Of a stretch of 64,000 nt of DNA, positions 24,976-36,400 are shown piece after piece. The DNA lies in NCBI GenBank assembly GCA_016801885.1, contig CM028897.1:18101501-18165500 (forward strand), read 5' to 3'. This DNA comes from Toxotes chatareus (lineage: Eukaryota > Chordata > Actinopteri > Toxotidae). A program made the translations under genes and the position numbers. The notes below the pieces were generated by a model, which did not search any database, was not told the DNA's origin, and worked only from the letters and a program-made list of their open reading frames with translations. Position 1 is the first letter of the stretch; each line of letters opens with the position of its first letter.

Positions 24976-27262
24976 ATCTAGTGTCTTAAAGTACAATTCA
25001 TGCCACTGGGTGAAAAGAACAATATTTTTTACTTATACAGATCATCAATATTTAAGCAGCCTCAAGTGGTAACAGGCTGTTAATGATTTTCCGCCCCCCC
25101 TCAAAATGCATATTTAGAACGCTGGAACAGAAATAATCAATAATCAGCTACATAACTGTTTTTTTATTTGAACGGCATTTGACTGCTATTACTACTTTAT
25201 AACAAGTGATTGGAAAGGCAGCAATAAGAAAAATAGGAAACAAGAAATGGTTGTTTAAAAAAGGCAAGCCTGGGACTGGCAGTGAGAAAAACAAGAGTTA
25301 GTGAGGTGTGTGTATACTTTATGTGTGTCCTCTGGTGGCTCTGAGGAAAACACCAGAAGCAATATTACACGACGACGTGTGTGTGTGTCCTACCAATATT
25401 AGACAGACAGAGAGAGGCAGAGCGACGGGCAGTTCCTGACTGAGATCAGGTTTCAGCGGCATCCTCCAGAGACGACAGGAGGATTGGATGCTTTCCTCTC
25501 TCTAACTCTATCACTCACCATCTCCTTCATCCTTATTTTCACTCTCTACCTCTTTTCCTCTCTCACTTCTATTTGTCTACTCTATCCATCCATTTCCCAG
25601 CAGCTACCTCCCCTGTCTCTTTCTATCGCTTCTTCTCTGTCAGTGTCTGTCTGCTGTCTTTTTCATTTTTCTCTCTTTTCATTTACTGTCTCATCTTTGT
25701 CTTTTTCCCATTCTTCCATCTGCATCTGTCTGCTGATCTGTCTTTCTGAAAGAGTGCTTAAACAGGTGGATGTTGTAGGAAAATAAATGAAAGTGAGGGA
25801 GTTGTGAAACACTTTGCTTAAATGTTCTCAGTCAGTTAACAATTTTTCTTCTTCAGATCAAAAAAAAAAAAAAAGTGACCTGAAAAGTGGCCAAAACATC
25901 CATGTCAGAAGCCTGAAGGACTTTTTTTGAGCTTGTAAATGGTCCATCTTTAACAGCACTATCCAGTCCTCATTATATTATACAAGCATGTGGAGATTTT
26001 GGTGTCAATGTAAGATGACAATCAGTATGTTCCTGTAATATAAATCCAGATACATATCAAAATGTAAAATTTCATAAAAGACACCAAAGAAAAAAGTACA
26101 TACATTGTTTGACATTAACTGACAGATAATATTATTTCTCTAATTATACTAATGTTATTACAATACTGGGCCTTGAAAAGTAGTCATATGTTATTGTATG
26201 AATACATTTACTAAAAACGTTGTCTCTCCTTTATATGCTCTCACTTATCTGTCTGCCATACCTGTCCCTGTCCATTATATTCTCCCCATTCTCTTTTCTC
26301 TCCATCATTTACCTTTTCCATTTTACCGTCTCCCTCTCCCTCTCAAATTACTCTGCCTATCATTTGCTCAATACCCACCTATGTATATCTGTCTCTGTTT
26401 ATCTTCTGCATCTGTGCTACCAGCTAATTAAAACCTGAGCAAACTTTAAACCTTAGACACCACGCAGTGAAAATGAAAACTGAAGTCATGGACAGAGTCG
26501 GCCATGTGGCTAACTGTTGGGGCAGAAAGGTTTCCCTTCTGCTGCGCTCTCAATGTCTTCCTTTCATTGCTCTGATATCTGTTTTTTGTCCGTCTCCTGC
26601 TGTCTTCCACCGATGACTCCTCACTAAGTGCTCCCTGTCCATTTTGACAAATTCCAAACAGTTAATCCATTATTCCACACATTAGCAATCTTTCTCCCTC
26701 TCTCTCTCTCTGTCTTTGTTGCCTAGTCAGTAACTTGTCAGTTGTGGTTGTTGCTAATAAAACTATCCAAAATGCCACATCATACCTAAACCAGCGGTAG
26801 TATCTAAAAGTGCTAGTGAAGTATATTAAAACACTGTTATATTGCTGACAAATTTATTGTTTATTGATAACTTATTACTATAAATTACTATAAACCAGTC
26901 CCATAAAGCCTTCTGCTTGCTGTCACAGGTAAGACCCTGGCTTCCTCAAAGGTTCTCTCACTGTACTGACAAGGATAAACATGTGACAAGTAGCTGGCGT
27001 TCCACCATCTGCCGTTATAGACACTAAAAGCTTTGCTTCTTATTCACACAGGATGTGTGCTGGCAGCAGCCTGCGGGGTTTGACTTCCATGTTAATGCAT
27101 TCTCTGCACATGTAAATTTAGATAAACAGTCAAAATATTTTGCAATGGTCGTAATTGTATCAGGCCCCAGTGTTGAGTTTACATTGAACAATCACCCTGA
27201 ATGCAAAACCGTGACCTCTTGCACGGACGGGGCAGTTTGCAGTCAAGCATGACAGGGTTGTG

Positions 27263-27393
27263 ATCAGAGTCAGCACCTTCAAGCCTGAGGCCATGGTACT
27301 CTGTCAGCGCACAGCTGATTGCCCCCTTCGATTTGGAAACGACTTATTGTTCCAAGTGAGGGAGCTGAGCTATCTCGGGACCTCGTTCACATG
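27263..27393 (+). pseudogene. Non-LTR retrotransposon (LINE) reverse-transcriptase fragment
   Basis: Reading from 27263 the frame gives a stretch with KPEAMVLCQR, then ADCPLRFG, then VRELSYLG and FT before a stop. This resembles the C-terminal part of the reverse-transcriptase region of fish LINE elements, where a 'K-x-E-A-M-V-L' segment is followed by 'V-x-E-F-K-Y-L-G'. No other part of the element was found, so it is a short fossil. The clade of LINE is not assigned. Confidence 0.65.
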
Positions 27394-27509
27394 ATCGATC
27401 TGCCTGGACTTGAAAGCAATGTATAGAAACACATTGTTTGTTGTGGGAACGATCATTGTGGGAAGCTGCTACAGTGCTTTGTTGTGCACTAGTATGGCGT
27501 TATATCTAA

Positions 27510-27890
27510 CAGGTATAATGTTTACTGTGTGCACCATCTTACTTTAATGTGTTAGCATGCTGACATTTGCTAGTTGGCACTAAAGTACAGCTGATGCTGA
27601 AGTGTCAGTAGTTTTGCAGGTATTTAGTTAGAAACAAAACTAATGGACAAGTTAAAATTTTGACCTGATGATGGTTCTCGTTTGAACATAAAGGGATCAC
27701 CAAAGTCATTACAATTCATCCTGCGGGCAATATTAACGTATACCAAATTTCATGGCAATCCATCCAATAATTGTTGAGATATTTCATTCTGGACCAAAGT
27801 GGTGGACCAACCAAGTGACAGACGGACGGATGGACGGACGGACATAGCCATCCCTAGAGTCAAATCGCTAGCATGGCTAAAAGCTTGTTA
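27510..27890 (+). repeat. Abundant percomorph dispersed repeat (class not assigned)
   Basis: The copy contains, in order, TGTTAGCATGCTGACATTTG, GTTTTGCAGGTATTTAG, TTTTGACCTGATGATGG, ATTACAATTCATCCTG, TTTCATGGCAATCCATCC, GTTGAGATATTTCA, GGACCAAAGTGGTGGACCAA, a GGAC-rich run and GCTAGCATGGCTAAAA. From memory, this series of blocks recurs throughout percomorph genomes. The copy is moderately diverged. No coding capacity is seen. Confidence 0.7.
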
Positions 27891-28677
27891 TTTTTCCTTT
27901 GCTGTACTGGATCAAAGTGTGCTGCATGATGTGTTTGAATGTGCTGAATCACTGTAGAAGTAAACGTCTTGTCAACTCATACATAATCTGTATACCGTCT
28001 GAACCAGGCTTCGTCTGCGTTTGCACTGAAACAATGGTACCCTGTGCTTTCCAGCAGCTTCACCATAAAATCTGACCTAGAGCCAAAAACTAATTATTAA
28101 ACACAGTTAGTGCAGAGGGAGTAGAAGCTGCCAGTCTTCATGGCAGTGGTTTAATTTTTGCAGTACTCATGCTAGAATGAATATTAATGATTCACTGATG
28201 TAAACGTGGTTCATTATTACCCTCAGACCTGAGAAATGAAAGGTAATGTAATGTGTTATAATGCGATCAAGATTTGATCAAATTTAGGCCCAGTTTCGTT
28301 GTGAGTGTGATACATGTTGGTTGAGGATTCTGGGTAGCGGTGTGCTTGTTTGTTTGGGGTTTGGGTGTGTATGCAGTGGCTACTGCGGTGGATTTGGAGC
28401 GTTAAGTCTAAACTGGGACACTTTCCATGAAGGGAGGTCAGGTTTGCCTCAAGATTACGCTCAAGTATCATGAAAGATGTCAAAGTTAATTATATTTTCT
28501 TCATTAACATTTTTTTTGAGAACTTCTAATCAAACATTTTCTTTCTCTCTACTTAAATGCATTTTTTAGGCTGAGTCCAGTGGCTTGACATGTTTTGTCA
28601 CAAGTAATTAACAACTCACCGCACCGTGTAAACTTGTTGTGCAGTCAAAGTGTGGCTCGGCATCCAAAAGGCTGTTG

Positions 28678-28878
28678 TGTGTGTGTGTGTGTGTGTGTAT
28701 GTGTAGTGCTTTTTAAAGATATGTTTGGGTGGGTGTGTGGAAGGGAAAGTGGGGTGGTTGTTTTAGGGGAGGGTATGTAGGTCACATGGTGATTTGGGTC
28801 AAAAGCGTCCAGAGATTAACCTCTACCCCCTGTCTCCTCTGCTGTCTTGCCAGCCTCTGACAGTTATATACGGTTTGT

Positions 28879-28911
<33 letters not shown>
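28678..28911. repeat. Two TG microsatellites
   Basis: TG/GT runs at 28678-28698 and 28885-28911 with unique sequence between. Confidence 0.85.
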
Positions 28912-28912
<1 letters not shown>

Positions 28913-29785
28913 CAGAGGAGCAGGTGGCAGTGTAAGGTGAGCAGCTACCATCGTTTAATTTATTGAATTGCTCTCTCCAACTTCTGTGATGATATGGGAA
29001 GGTTAAGCTGGTAAACCAAGGGTGAAAGGGACAGGAACAAGTGAAAGTGAGTGAAAGAGGTAAAGACAAAAAGAAGACAAATAGGACACAGAAGGATGAG
29101 TAAGAGGTAAAGAGACAGATGAAGGGAAACAGAGTGAGGGACTCCTCTTTCCTCTATAGCTACTGCATTGTAAATAGAGACTAAAAATAGAAAGGAACAG
29201 TCAGAGCTCCTCTGACCAGCTGAGAGTGGAGACGAAGAAAGAAAGAAGAGGCGCCTTGCTGTTAAACTGAGAATGAGACGCTGCTGAGGATAATAAACGA
29301 CAGACGCAGACAGCTGATGTTTGAGCTTTTACAACCAGGCGATCTGTTCTGCACTTCAATGAGCTCTGAAGCCAGTGGGACCAGTCCAGCTGATATCAAA
29401 CCAACACAGCCCCCAGCTGCATGGGGGAAACGTCCAGTCGATCAGATCTGATCAATACAGGCCTGAGCTGGACTGGATGGAATAAATGTTTGTATGTGTC
29501 GGGATACATTAAGGTCAGCTGTTAAGTATCTGCCAAAATCAGAGTTCTGAGTGTGTGGATCCCTCACCAGCAGGGTGAAAAGGTGACAGAGCCAGGGGCG
29601 GGGTCGGTAGGGTGTAATCTGAATGGGCATCAGAGTCAGAAGGTGATGTCTTATTAGTATCATGGATGGATTATTGAATGCTCCTACAGGGTACAGCCCC
29701 AGGGCTCCCTGGGGTGGAGCCTGTGACTGTTCACATTTACAGTTGGAAAGTCAATCAAATGAGCACAAAGAACCAAAGACCAGCT

Positions 29786-30090
29786 ACAAAGAGACACAAA
29801 ACAGCCACAAAGAGAAGCAAAACAACAACAAAGATATGCAAAACAACCACAAAGATGCAGAAAATGACAACAAGGAGACAAAATCAACCACAAAAAGATG
29901 TAAAACGACCACAAATATAAACAACATTACTACAATTAGATGCAAAATGACTACAAAGAAATATAAAATGACTACAAAATTACAGACACACACTAATGGC
30001 TGCAAAGAGGCACAGAATAACCACAAACAGATGCAGAACAACCCCACTGAGTCACCACACAGCCACAGCTCAAAGAGGCACAAAACTACT
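29786..30090 (+). repeat. 21-bp tandem repeat (minisatellite), about 9 clear units plus a decayed tail
   Basis: The unit is close to ACAAAGANATGCAAAACNACC. Successive copies start about every 21 bases from 29786 to about 29985, then decay to about 30090. Because 21 is divisible by three and the unit lacks stops in several frames, long open frames cross it on both strands (one of 163 codons at 29662-30153). These are repeat translations (T-K-x-x-K-T-T), not genes. Confidence 0.85.
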
Positions 30091-30386
30091 TTGAACATTT
30101 CAAATTCTTTATTTGGCCTTCATTTTTTACACCAAATAAACAATGTACACTAAGTATCAGTAATATACAGTTCATTATTGCCAAGAAACAGGGCTTTAAA
30201 TTTGAGTCTGTGCCCCCCTCCTTAAAACTGTGCCCCAGTCTACAAGTGGAACCTGTCCTTAAAACAGGGTCAGGCGAGGCCAGAGAAAGAGGAGAGAGAA
30301 AGAGAGAAAGGGGAGGAGGAGGAAGTGCAGAGGAGAAATGTAAGTTTTATGTAATGTTCGTGGGTTTCTCATGGCCCAGTATTGAG

Positions 30387-30389
<3 letters not shown>

Positions 30390-30461
<72 letters not shown>
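30390..30461. repeat. (GT)36 microsatellite, longest in the window
   Basis: About 72 bases of uninterrupted GT, followed by GGGGAGCTGG. It lies about 300 bases downstream, in gng13's reading direction, of the proposed distal donor at 30760. Confidence 0.97.
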
Positions 30462-30463
<2 letters not shown>

Positions 30464-30760
30464 GAGCTGGAGGCGGACAGCGCAAAGTATGTAATCGTCC
30501 ACCCCGACTGCTGCCCTTTGTGAGGAAGACTTAAAATAAACTACTGATGCAGCTACAGTCTAAATGATCTAAATGATCTTATTGTCCCTAATAAATAGAA
30601 TCTAGTAATTTGACCTTGTAAATATTTTATGCAAACCCTTTTCATGCAGCAGAGGGGCCTGTTATATGCTAATAGAGACCCCCGCCGTGTTGTCACATCA
30701 GGCACGGTGAGTGACTGTAAATTGTGTAATGTGGATCACGGAGACAGTCGCATCTCTTAC

Positions 30761-31246
30761 CTCACTGATGCGCCGGTGGAGGCTGTTGCTCTTTCCAAGT
30801 CTGACCGGCTCAGTTGAACCGGATGGAGGGCAGCGGAGACAGCTGGACAGATACACGGAGTGAGGGTTTTTTATTTCCCAGCTGTGAAACAAATAACGGC
30901 AGACTTAATGTCCATAGACTTTGTTCATCTCAGGGAGGCGGCGCGCACTCGCTCGGTATCCACTGGAAATGATAAAGGATAAAATCCGCAGTCTCCGGAG
31001 TGAAAACAGACGATGCCGACCAATCTGAGGCTGTCTGGAGTGCAGGAGGACACTCTTCTTAGCCCGTGGTGAGCTCGGTAGTCCGGTTTGTTGTAGCTGC
31101 TGTAAGCTGCCCGGGAAATTATAGGCAAATATAAGGAAGCGGACAAGTTAACGAGCCGGTCCGGTGCGCGCTCCGCCGTTCACTGCCCGATTCTCTGCTG
31201 GGATCCTCCTATATGAGCGTCCGTGCGTGCGCTCGTGCATGCGCGC

Positions 31247-31250
<4 letters not shown>
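30761..31250 (-). promoter_or_regulatory. gng13: CpG-rich promoter and likely non-coding first exon of gng13
   Basis: On the minus strand GTGAG|GTAAGAGA gives a strong donor with its GT at 30760-30759. Upstream of it (30780-31250 on the plus strand) CpG density rises sharply: GGCGGCGCGCACTCGCTCGG lies at 30936-30955 and GGTGCGCGCTCCGCCG near 31163. A 73-codon frame (30925-31146) in this block looks like leader sequence and not protein. gng13 is the only minus-strand gene for which a first exon is missing on this side, and its first coding exon starts at an acceptor. The pairing is an inference; the exon could belong to an unannotated transcript. Confidence 0.5.
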
Positions 31251-31288
<38 letters not shown>

Positions 31289-31404
31289 AGGATGCGTTTA
31301 GAGAGTTGACCAAGCGAGGCGGAGGGAGGGGGGGTGTTTAAGCAGGTACCACTGTGCCATAGTCAAGAAAGCAAAGACTTCAACCTGTCCTCACTTTCAT
31401 TCTC

Positions 31405-31425
31405 CTCTCTCTCTCTCTCTCTCTC

Positions 31426-31462
<37 letters not shown>
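31405..31462. repeat. Compound (TC)n(TG)n microsatellite
   Basis: TC repeat of about 20 bases running directly into a TG repeat of about 37 bases. Confidence 0.95.
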
Positions 31463-31463
<1 letters not shown>

Positions 31464-32999
31464 AGACCCTTGTTCGCCCCCATTGCCAGACTCTGGATTT
31501 CTGCCCTAATATGGCCACTTATAACTCCATCTGCAAAAGGCAGATTTAGGTTCCCACTGAGAGGAGGGAAAAAACATATTTGGGTTTGTTTTATTTCACA
31601 TGTGAGAGATACTGCATTGGAGTTGAGAGACCACAGAAGAAGAGCTGGAGCTTTTTTGTGTTGTGTGTACCGTTTAATTGCTGATTCAGTGACTGTATGT
31701 CTGTGTGCTAAGCTTGTGTGTCTGTAAAACCTCTGACTTGGTCTTTAATGATATTGTGGAACATTCGGTAGGGCATGTTTTGTGTTGTGATATCTTACTG
31801 AGAAATTAGTTGGATTTCACACAACCTATCTGAGACGTCTCCAACACTCGGCTGATGTATTTTATAGCCCCAGGGTGCACTGCTGCTTCCAGAACCAGAC
31901 ATTTTCAGGTGACTTAATTCCAGGAAGTCTGCAGCCGGAAAGAAAAACAACAAAGAAACAAAACACTTTCTGGGTAATCATCTTTTTGGTTTGTTTGTTT
32001 AGTTTGGTTTTAGAGAGCTTGAATGATCAGAATGATGCAAATGAATACAGAATAATCAAAGTTAAACTTAAGCACCAAAGCATGTGTGAACATAAAGCAC
32101 TTCACTCTGATCACTGGTGCTTTTCTGCCCCATCGGGTTGTGTCGACATTGAAGTGTGTAGAATATTTTTAGTTTTCTTGTGTATGTATGCTGTGTAATA
32201 CAAGTCAGCAGTGGTTTGTTGAAAACCACAAAAAGCAGTGTAGCACATGTGTACAGAGATGAAGTGTCATTTTAAATATAAACACTGCATGGAGTTGTGG
32301 CACCAGCTGAAGTAAAAGAGCTGCAAAGAGTGGAAAATTCAAATTTGAAAGGAGTTCGAGAGGAACACAGGAAATTCAAGAAAATACATAATAGAACTGA
32401 TTTGGAGGAAGTACACTGTAAAAACATACATGTTACTGTAAAAAACTATACACTGGATGTCACTGCAAATCACATGAACACAAATCTTATGGATCACTCC
32501 TTTGAATAGAGAATGGGGAAAGCACTGATTTCATAATTGCACATATTTTCAGCCTAATTTTCTGTCCTAATATTGAAATCCAGTCAAATGTGAGACTTCG
32601 GTGATGGCTGCATCTATCCTGTCCTCAGATTTTGCATGCAGAGCGGAGCAGCAGTCCATCCTGGTATAGCCAGTGCTGATATCCACTCCTGGTTATCAGC
32701 AGACTGTTGTTCAGATAGGAGTCCAGTCCAGACAGCTCTCCTGAGCAGCACTCCATTCCTTTTCATGATAACATCACACTAAATGACTTTCAGCCCAGTG
32801 TTTCGCCTAAACTGGCCATCGCAAAATGAATCAGCAGATTTGAGTAAGTTGGCACCGTCCGTCAGCAGATGTCTTGTAATATGAGACAGGACCCAGGTCT
32901 CAAATCTAACGTCTCTGAATAAGATAATGATTTGTCCTGGATTCAAGGGAACATTAAGATTTTGATGATGATGACATGTTTTAAAGGAGTAGTTTAAAC

Positions 33000-33435
33000 T
33001 TTTAAGAAATATGTTCATTCACTTTCTTGCCAAATGTTAGATTCAAAGATCTACACCCCTGTCACATCTGTATGGTAGCAAACAGCCAGTTATCTTAGCT
33101 TAGCATAAAGACTAATAACAGGAGGAAAGAGCTAACCTGGCTCTGTGCAAAGGTAACAAAATCTACCTAGCAGCACCTCTAAAGCGCACTGATTAACAGG
33201 TTATATGTCGCTGGTTTAATCCACGGTCAAACCGAAGTGTAAAAGCAACAATTAGCTCTGAGGGATGTGCTGGCTGCCTGGCAACTGCTCCCAACCAAAA
33301 CACAGTCCGGCGAAAAAACTCCCTCTAAAACTGTGAATTGTCTCTTTTACACTTTGATTTTTGTCCTGATTAACGACATAGTGTGTTAATCTGTGATCTT
33401 TATTGGTTCTGGTAGGTGGATTTTAGTTACCTACT
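33000..33435. repeat. Foldback percomorph repeat copy with inverted arms
   Basis: The left arm contains TTAGCTTAGCATAAAGACT, then CTAACCTGGCTCTGTGCAAA, then GGTAACAAAATCTACCTAGC, GATTAACAGGTTATATGTCG and AAGTGTAAAAG. The segment 33345-33435 is the reverse complement of the GGTAAC...GTGTAAAA part at roughly 75% identity by eye, forming an inverted repeat with arms near 87 bases. I recognise the left arm as an abundant percomorph repeat from memory. Confidence 0.65.
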
Positions 33436-36400
33436 GGCTGGGTTCCTGGAGTACTAGCGCTGGTCCAGCCATATTTTAATGAATTGGTGGAGCTAAAATA
33501 AAAATTGATCAAAATGTTTTCTGTACTGCACCGTACCATGTTTTCTTCACTTCAGCTTGCCAGTGTTGCAGCCTGCCACTCTCCTTAACGCCAGGCTCCA
33601 CAGTGTGAGCATTTTGCTGCATATGAGAGCGAAAATTAAAAGATGACTGATTCTGTTCTAACACGCAAATTGGCAAAACACACAGATTCGTTACGTTCCG
33701 ATGATAATGAAGCTGTTACCTCTCCTCTCTCATTAGCAAAGATCAGTGTAGGAAACATTCAACAAGCAGCTTCTCATTTTCAGGTGGTTTTTAGACAGAC
33801 CACCGAATGCGTGGTTCTACATCTCTAAGAAGCACACAGTAATAAACTAGTTGATCAGGCACACAGCTCAGTACTAATAATAAAATGAGGATGGGTTGAG
33901 ATTGGTAGTATTTCTAAAAACTATTAAACAAATGATGAGTCTGTATGACAGAAGAGAGCCTGGTATCTGCCCCATCACCAACACCACCGCCGCCGCTCCA
34001 CCACGCTCAGATTCACACCCAGGCATGTGATCGTCCCAAGACACTGATCTGGTTTCAGTCCATCAATTTCTTCTCCCAGTAAGGAGTTCAGGAGTCCCTC
34101 CCCAGTCTTCATGCTAATGGCTTCAGTCGATGGAATGTCATTATTGTACTACTATATACTCTCAGTTTTGGGTTGTCCTATTTTTATTTATTTGTTCATG
34201 ATGACATTTTTTTTCCAGCACATGAATTACATTTCCTTGTAACTTCACTGATGTTGTGGAGAGTAAATCCAGGATAGAAGATGGTAAAACAGGATGGGGA
34301 CAGATGAAGATAAATTTGGATTGGAAAATCAGAAAATTGTTATCACACACCCTCCCCCCGCCCCCCCTCCCCTTTTAACAGATATTACACTTTAGAGGCT
34401 CCATTAAGAGCAGTGACCGTCTCAGAGAGGGGAGATACCAGGATACCGGCGAGATGGAATTAGTCCCCCTAACCTCTCAGGGTCATGGTCCGCCACTCTT
34501 TAAAGTCCCCCTGGAAAAAAAAATCCATTTCCATTGGTTGGAAGATGATTTCCTGTACCTGCCCTCGCTGCGCTGCTGGAGCCAGAGTGCATGCTGGGAG
34601 CAGAAGCGGTCAACCACTTACACAGAAGGTGTGAAATGAACGGGAAATTGGCTGTCTCACTGTCCTAGAAAAACCTTGAAGTGTTTTTTTTCCCTTGACA
34701 CTCTATTGATTCAGAAGGTCAGCGAAAGAGCTGTGCTGATCAGACTCACATGTACTTATGCTACGTTTGTGTCCTGTCAGCAGAATGGGAAAAGCAGGAA
34801 TAAGACGAATGTAATAGTCTTTCATTCCACATTGAGGATCAAATAGATAAAGAAAACAAGAGGACGTTAGAGTGCTGCAAAATCATAATCAATAACGGAA
34901 ATCTGTTCAGTGTTTAATTGGTTGTTTACTGGCCAAGTCTAAACTCCTGTGTTGGCATCTGGCTATTATCGCCATTACCATTATAACCATCTTGTTTTAT
35001 AGTGATGATCGAGAGAGACAAAGATCTTTCATACAGTCTGGTATAGTGTGAGAGCTGCAGCTCAGTGTGGATGCTACTACTTCTAAAGAGCATTTATTTG
35101 GACCTTTCAGTATGAACATTCTTTAACTCTGACTCTTCAGACTAATGTGACCAGAGTTTATCCCCCAGCAAATTAGTAGTGTTTAGCAGTGGATGTACAT
35201 CGGCTGCTTTGCTAAGATTGTCTGTCTTCTGTTTGTAGTACAGCAGCAGTACAGTGTACAGTAGGTTTATTGCAAGGTTTTCAGTGAAAACAGCTGTCTG
35301 TTGTGTCATGATACAATGTCCGATGTCGGATGGGGGTGTATTTTGTCTTCCAGTTTCTGTAACTTTACAAACCCAACAATCCGACATTCACATCCACTTC
35401 AAGCTGTGATTGGCCAGTTGTGTGGAGGTGAGAGAGGAGCGAGACACTATACTCTCACTCGTTCTCTTCTTTCATTTGTTACACAACTATATGTGGCACT
35501 TTTCATGTGAACAACTGACTGAGTGCAACACCACAAATGTTTTCCTGCAGACACTGACTGAAACTGCACCTTTATCCCAGTTTTTAAAAGATATTGCGTG
35601 TCCTCGAAGTTAACACAGCTAAAAGTATTAATTAGTACAGGTTTAAGGTTTGTCTGCACTGGCTGAAATGTATATTTGCTTAAGTCAAGAGCTTTTGCCT
35701 CTTTTCCGGTGGATGTAAATCAGTATGTCACTCTTTTTCACTCTTGAGCTTAAGATTTCAGTCTTCATGAATCTTGGGCACCACAATAGACCTTTTCATG
35801 GCTGACACTGAGTTGACATTGCAGGAAAAGCAAAACTAATAGCATTAATAGTGGCCCTGTTTCATTTAAGGTGGTCTCTGTAACAACCGGGTCACCCTGC
35901 AGGCTCTGGAAACACCTTCTAGCTTCAGGCTTTGGCAAGCTGTTAGGTTTTTAATCCAGGAAGTCTCCACAATTTCAACGCATTCCCATTAATCTGATGT
36001 CGTTCATGGTGCAACATATTTGATGAACCCTCACAGCCAGTAAAGAGGGTTTGGATTAGATTAGATTACAGCTCTTTGTGTAAATGTGATGTGAGATTGC
36101 ATACTATGTCCTGTATGTGTGTGTGCTTGGTGGGATTAGATGGCCTGCAACAGATTACTGATTCTCCATGAGAGAGAGTCTGATGGTTTAATAAAACCAG
36201 TTCACCAAACACACTGGTGCTCAGGACCTCTGCACAATGTAACAGCAAAAATATAATGATGATAAAACATGACATGAAGTAGAGATGACAAGTAGAAGGT
36301 TGAGAAGTTTGTCTGAGAGGAAGCATTCACAGTAAATTAATGGTTTATACTTTTCTTCATACAAGATGCGGGGAAAGCAATGTCTCCACCATCAGTTGCT

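Larger units (their letters stand above)
21749..30760 (-). other. gng13: Proposed 9-kb first intron of gng13 (contains repeats, no other gene seen)
   Basis: The acceptor at 21750-21749 precedes the first coding exon, and the only strong CpG-rich donor upstream on the same strand is at 30760-30759. Between them I see no exon of another gene. Named contents: two perfect hairpins (22729-22766 and 23233-23269), a foldback repeat (24745-24975), a retrotransposon fragment (27263-27393), a dispersed repeat (27510-27890), TG repeats (28678-28698 and 28885-28911), a 21-bp tandem repeat (29786-30090) and a long GT repeat (30390-30461). TC-rich tracts lie at 23980-24110, 25490-25740 and 26220-26420. Confidence 0.4.

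Noticed and set aside
29662..30153. 163-codon plus-strand open frame
   Set aside because: It is a translation of the 21-bp tandem repeat plus flanks, with no domain and no splice or promoter context.
30925..31146. 73-codon minus-strand frame in the CpG-rich block
   Set aside because: It lies in the proposed gng13 leader and its composition reflects CpG content; no resemblance to a known protein.
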